This document shows positions 61,104 to 64,000 of a DNA stretch of 64,000 bases, one piece after another (positions within the stretch are counted from its first letter, which is position 1; each line of letters begins with the position of its first letter). The notes below the pieces were generated by a model. It saw only the letters and a list, made by a program, of their open reading frames with translations. It ran no database searches and was not told the origin of the DNA. A program made the translations under genes and the position numbers. This DNA comes from Lachnospiraceae bacterium (GTDB lineage: Bacteria > Bacillota > Clostridia > Lachnospirales > Lachnospiraceae): assembly GCA_017938285.1 (NCBI GenBank), contig JAGBBW010000100.1, positions 47,068 through 111,067 on the forward strand, given 5' to 3'.

Positions 61104-62066
61104 ATGAATATTGTATCATTAGAACGCAACACTGCCGGTCTTGACATTTCCGTAGACTGCTGGAAGGAGCTTGGCAATGTGACCTGCTACGGCAATACGG
61201 TAACAACCGAAGAAATCCGGGAGCGTGTGAAGGACGCAGATATTATTATCATCAATAAATCCCCGATGAATGAGGAAACCTTAAAGGACGCGCCAAATGT
61301 CAAGCTGATTTGTGAACTTGCCACAGGCTATGACAACTGTGACCTTGCCTACTGCAAATCCCGGGGAATTAAAGTAACCAACGTCCGGGATTATTCCACA
61401 GACATGGTAGCCCAGCACACCTTTACACTGGCACTTGCCTTGAGTCAGAAGCTTATGCACTATGATAATTACGTAAAGTCCGGGGCTTACAGCGCCCAGC
61501 CGGGATTTTCCAACTTTGACGTACCGTTTTATGAACTGGCAGGTAAGACCTGGGGTATTGTCGGTATGGGTAATATTGGCAGAAAGGTGGCAAAGATTGC
61601 CACTGCTTTTGGCTGCAAGGTAATCTTTCACTCGATTACCGGAAAAAGCACCTGTACAGATTATCCGCAGGTGGACATGGAAACACTGCTGGCAGAAAGT
61701 GATATTCTGTCCCTGCATTGTCCGTTAAGTGACCTGTCCCGGAATTTGGTTGACCGGGAGGCGCTGAAGAAGATGAAGCAGTCTGCGATTCTCATTAACG
61801 TGGCCCGGGGTCCGGTGGTGAATAATGCGGATTTGTATGAGGCACTGGTGGCGGGAGAAATCCAGGCGGCCGGACTGGACGTACTGGAAAAAGAGCCGCT
61901 GGAACTTTCCAATCCACTGAGTCAGTTAAAGGACAGTAATAAACTGATAATTACGCCGCATCTGGCATGGGCCAGCGTGGAAGCCAGAACCAGGTGCGTA
62001 CAGGGAGTATATGAGAATATTAAGGCGTTTTTGCAGGGTGAAGAGCGGAATGTGGTGAATCCGTAG
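61104..62066 (+). CDS. D-2-hydroxyacid dehydrogenase (glycerate/hydroxypyruvate type)
   Basis: The 320-residue NAD-dependent dehydrogenase has the substrate-binding N-terminal part (ICELATGYDNCDLAYCKSRGI), the nucleotide motif GIVGMGNIGRKVAKIA, the catalytic Arg (LINVARGPVVNN), Glu (LDVLEKEPL) and His (ITPHLAWAS). It resembles glycerate dehydrogenase/hydroxypyruvate reductase, but phosphoglycerate or other hydroxyacid substrates cannot be excluded. AGAAAGGA precedes the ATG. It is followed by the toxin-antitoxin operon with its own promoter. Confidence 0.92.
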   Translation: MNIVSLERNTAGLDISVDCWKELGNVTCYGNTVTTEEIRERVKDADIIIINKSPMNEETLKDAPNVKLICELATGYDNCDLAYCKSRGIKVTNVRDYSTDMVAQHTFTLALALSQKLMHYDNYVKSGAYSAQPGFSNFDVPFYELAGKTWGIVGMGNIGRKVAKIATAFGCKVIFHSITGKSTCTDYPQVDMETLLAESDILSLHCPLSDLSRNLVDREALKKMKQSAILINVARGPVVNNADLYEALVAGEIQAAGLDVLEKEPLELSNPLSQLKDSNKLIITPHLAWASVEARTRCVQGVYENIKAFLQGEERNVVNP

Positions 62067-62127
62067 AGTATTGTTTACATACTAACTCCGTAGACGAAGA
62101 GGAATAAGCAGAAAGGAAAAAAATACA

Positions 62128-62156
62128 TTGCTGGAAGTGAATTCTTAGGATATAAT
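62128..62156 (+). promoter_or_regulatory. Sigma-A promoter of the toxin-antitoxin operon
   Basis: TTGCTG, 17-nt spacer and a perfect TATAAT (62151-62156). The AT-rich inverted stretch ATAATT-N7-AATTAT just downstream could bind the antitoxin for autoregulation. Confidence 0.7.
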
Positions 62157-62213
62157 ATACTTAAATAATTGTTAATTAATTATCTTCGTATTTACGGAAA
62201 GGATGGTGACGGT

Positions 62214-62504
62214 ATGATAGCAATGGAATCTGTAACAATAAAAGTTCCGGCAGGAATGTCAAAGTATCTGAATGCCATGAATTCAGAAGCAGAACTTACC
62301 AGAAATGCGCTGTTGCTGTATCCGTGCATTTTAAATCAAACAATATCTCATGGTCGGGCAGCAGAAATTCTGGGTATTAGAAAATCAGAATTAATTGATA
62401 TTTATGACAATCTGGGGTATTCCTATTTGGATATGACAATGGATGATCTTGATACAGAATTAGATACTTTTAGACAAATGAAAAAAAAGGAGACAGTGGT
62501 ATGA
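62214..62504 (+). CDS. UPF0175 family antitoxin
   Basis: The 96-residue protein resembles UPF0175: a short N-terminal strand (VTIKVPAG), the helix NALLLYPCILNQTISHGRAAEILGI forming a helix-turn-helix-like DNA-binding part, and an acidic C-terminal region (YLDMTMDDLDTELD) that could neutralise the toxin. ATG 62214 is preferred over the in-frame ATG 62223 and a longer upstream frame. The stop overlaps the toxin start by 4 nt (ATGA). UPF0175 genes are known partners of DUF3368 PIN toxins. Confidence 0.82.
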   Translation: MIAMESVTIKVPAGMSKYLNAMNSEAELTRNALLLYPCILNQTISHGRAAEILGIRKSELIDIYDNLGYSYLDMTMDDLDTELDTFRQMKKKETVV

Positions 62505-62995
62505 TTGTTGTATCAGATACAACACCGTTAATATCGCTTCTTAAAATAGGCCATATTGATTTGCTTGAAAAATTATTTGGTCAGGTTCTGATACCTCAGG
62601 CAGTGTTTCAGGAACTGACAGTGGATGAACGCTTTCTGGTGGAAGCGGAACAAATCAGACAAAAGCATTTTATTGTGGTAAGTGCTGTAAAAAATCCGGA
62701 ATCTGTAAGTATATTAAAAAGAGCAACAGGACTTGACAAAGGAGAGAGCGAAGCAATTGTTTTAACGGATGAACGGAATGCTGATATTTTGTTGATGGAC
62801 GAAGCAAAAGGAAGAGCTGTATCTGCTCAGTTAGGACTTAAGGTTATGGGAACCATTGGGGTGCTGATGGCAGCTTATGAGGAGCAGAAATTGACTTCTA
62901 GTGAAGTAAGAGAATGTATTGATGGCTTGCAGCGTGCCGGAAGACATATTGGTCAGAGGCATTATCAGATGCTGCTTGATAAGCTGGCTGATTGA
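62501..62995 (+). CDS. DUF3368 PIN-domain toxin (putative ribonuclease)
   Basis: The 164-residue PIN-like protein carries the expected acidic residues: VVSDTTPLISL (first Asp), PQAVFQEL (Glu), LDKGESEAIVLTDE (Glu and Asp) and ILLMDEAKGR (Asp). PIN toxins cut RNA. It overlaps the antitoxin gene by 4 nt, so the two are cotranslated. The sequence looks intact. The target RNA is not known for this family. Confidence 0.87.
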   Translation: MIVVSDTTPLISLLKIGHIDLLEKLFGQVLIPQAVFQELTVDERFLVEAEQIRQKHFIVVSAVKNPESVSILKRATGLDKGESEAIVLTDERNADILLMDEAKGRAVSAQLGLKVMGTIGVLMAAYEEQKLTSSEVRECIDGLQRAGRHIGQRHYQMLLDKLAD

Positions 62996-63094
62996 TTACA
63001 GGTGCTTTATATGGCAGGTAATTCTTGGAGTTGCCTGCTGTATTTATGTGATTGGAAAGTGTTGTGTGGGATAAAAGATTGGAGAACAACTAAC

Positions 63095-63916
63095 ATGAAA
63101 ATCAACGAACAATGCCTGTCCTGTCTGGTAAATCAGGCAGTAAAAACAGCAAATCTGGTGCAGGCAGAAAATAAAGAAGAACTTTATAAAAAGATTTTTG
63201 CTTCCATGAGCACCATGGATTTTTCCAAAACAAACCCGGAAATCGTGGGGGAAAATTACCGTCTGATAAAGCAGCATACCGGCTGTGAGGACCCTTACAA
63301 GGAAACGAAGCTGTATTACAACCAGTTTTTTCTGGAACATATGGGAGAGTATGAGAAAAAAATACAGTCGATAGAAGAAGCAGTAAAGTATGCCATTGTT
63401 GCGAACATTATTGATTTTAACCCGGTGCACAGCAATGTGGAGGCAGATATCGAACATTATTTTTCGAGTATAGACGAACTGGAGCTGACCATAAATGATG
63501 TGGATTCCATGATAAATGACATACATCAGGCAAAAAACATGTTGTATCTTGGAGATAACTGTGGTGAGATATGTTTTGACAAACTGTTGATAAAGCAGAT
63601 AAAATTGTTAAATCCCCGGTGTACGATTTACTTTGGAGTCCGGGGAGAGGCAGTTGTCAATGACAATACCGAGGAAGATGCGTACCTGGTGGGCATGGAC
63701 GAAGTTGCAACGATTATCAGTAACGGAGATTTTTCCCTGGGGACGATTCTGCCACGGACAAGCCCGGAATTTCAGAGAATTTATCAGAAAGCGGACGTAG
63801 TGATTGCCAAAGGACAGGCAAACTATGAGTCGCTGAGTGAAGAAAAAAAGAATATTTATCCTGAATTATTCATGAGATATAAATTTCCTCATGATAATCC
63901 ATTATCCAGCTTTTGA
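63095..63916 (+). CDS. DUF89 / damage-control phosphatase family protein
   Basis: The 273-residue protein belongs to DUF89 (ARMT1-like), metal-dependent phosphatases proposed to clear damaged phospho-metabolites. It has the N-terminal Cys pair (CLSCLVNQ), NPVHSNVEADI, MLYLGDNCGEICFDKLL with the metal-binding Asp-Asn, VRGEAVVNDNTEEDA, and AKGQANYESL. ATG 63095 follows GGAGAACAAC; upstream in-frame ATGs at 63002 and 63011 are less likely. After KKNIY the C-terminus (PELFMRYKFPHDNPLSSF) departs from the FLLKxKC-like ending I expect for the family, so the tail may be altered. The following 84 nt up to the window end hold no recognisable gene. Confidence 0.83.
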   Translation: MKINEQCLSCLVNQAVKTANLVQAENKEELYKKIFASMSTMDFSKTNPEIVGENYRLIKQHTGCEDPYKETKLYYNQFFLEHMGEYEKKIQSIEEAVKYAIVANIIDFNPVHSNVEADIEHYFSSIDELELTINDVDSMINDIHQAKNMLYLGDNCGEICFDKLLIKQIKLLNPRCTIYFGVRGEAVVNDNTEEDAYLVGMDEVATIISNGDFSLGTILPRTSPEFQRIYQKADVVIAKGQANYESLSEEKKNIYPELFMRYKFPHDNPLSSF

Positions 63917-64000
63917 ACCAGAAAGTAATGTCAGCGCATATGGTTTTTACCTAAAAATGGGTATAGTATCCCCATAAGTGTAAAAATACCGCTTCTTTTG

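Overview
The window looks like a chromosome segment from a Gram-positive anaerobic gut or rumen Clostridium relative, most likely family Lachnospiraceae. This is inferred from the moderate GC, strong AGGAGG-type ribosome sites, sigma-A promoters with 17-nt spacers, ABC sugar importers of the LplB/YtcP/lipoprotein type, a ZIP transporter, a CofE-like ligase and chemoreceptors. No rRNA, tRNA, CRISPR array or intact insertion sequence was seen. Most genes lie on the + strand.

Region 1 (1-16.3 kb) starts with the 3' part of a CorC/CNNM-type membrane protein, then holds a defence island. It contains an Rpn-type nuclease, a complete Wadjet system in the order jetD-jetA-jetB-jetC, an AbiE type IV toxin-antitoxin pair, and a PLD-nuclease/DEAH-helicase/DUF3427 protein followed by a Nudix hydrolase fused to a pRiA4b ORF-3-like domain.

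Region 2 (16.3-28.9 kb) is housekeeping and sensing: a Gfo/Idh/MocA oxidoreductase, an Ogt-type methyltransferase, a response regulator/histidine kinase/ABC-2 exporter cluster, a chemoreceptor followed by a membrane-anchored protein with an internal duplication, a LytTR/DUF3021 pair and a choloylglycine-hydrolase-family enzyme.

Region 3 (28.9-44 kb) is a plant-polysaccharide locus: chemoreceptor, GH115-like enzyme, L-rhamnose mutarotase, AraC regulator, a three-gene oligosaccharide importer, GH105 hydrolase, SGNH rhamnogalacturonan acetylesterase-like protein and a GH112 phosphorylase. None of the enzymes has a signal peptide, so the picture is import of rhamnogalacturonan-type oligosaccharides and stepwise degradation in the cytoplasm. 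An 815-nt gap inside this locus carries two ~235-nt, oppositely oriented, highly palindromic elements. Their inner hairpins keep the same loops while the stems change by compensatory substitutions. This is the most unusual signal in the window.

Region 4 (44-64 kb) is mixed: ProX-type editing deacylase, ZIP transporter, CofE-like ligase with a structured leader, SDR dehydrogenase, membrane-anchored pullulanase, stand-alone CheY, purC, an M20 peptidase/NhaC antiporter pair, a MATE exporter and a DUF2264 (GH154-like) enzyme around a LacI regulator, a D-2-hydroxyacid dehydrogenase, a UPF0175/DUF3368 toxin-antitoxin pair and a DUF89 protein. The LacI regulator has a recognisable operator (AGGTTA-N6-TAACCT) directly upstream of the -35 boxes of three promoters. 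A second palindrome (TTTGTRCA-N3-TGCACAAA) occurs at four scattered sites.
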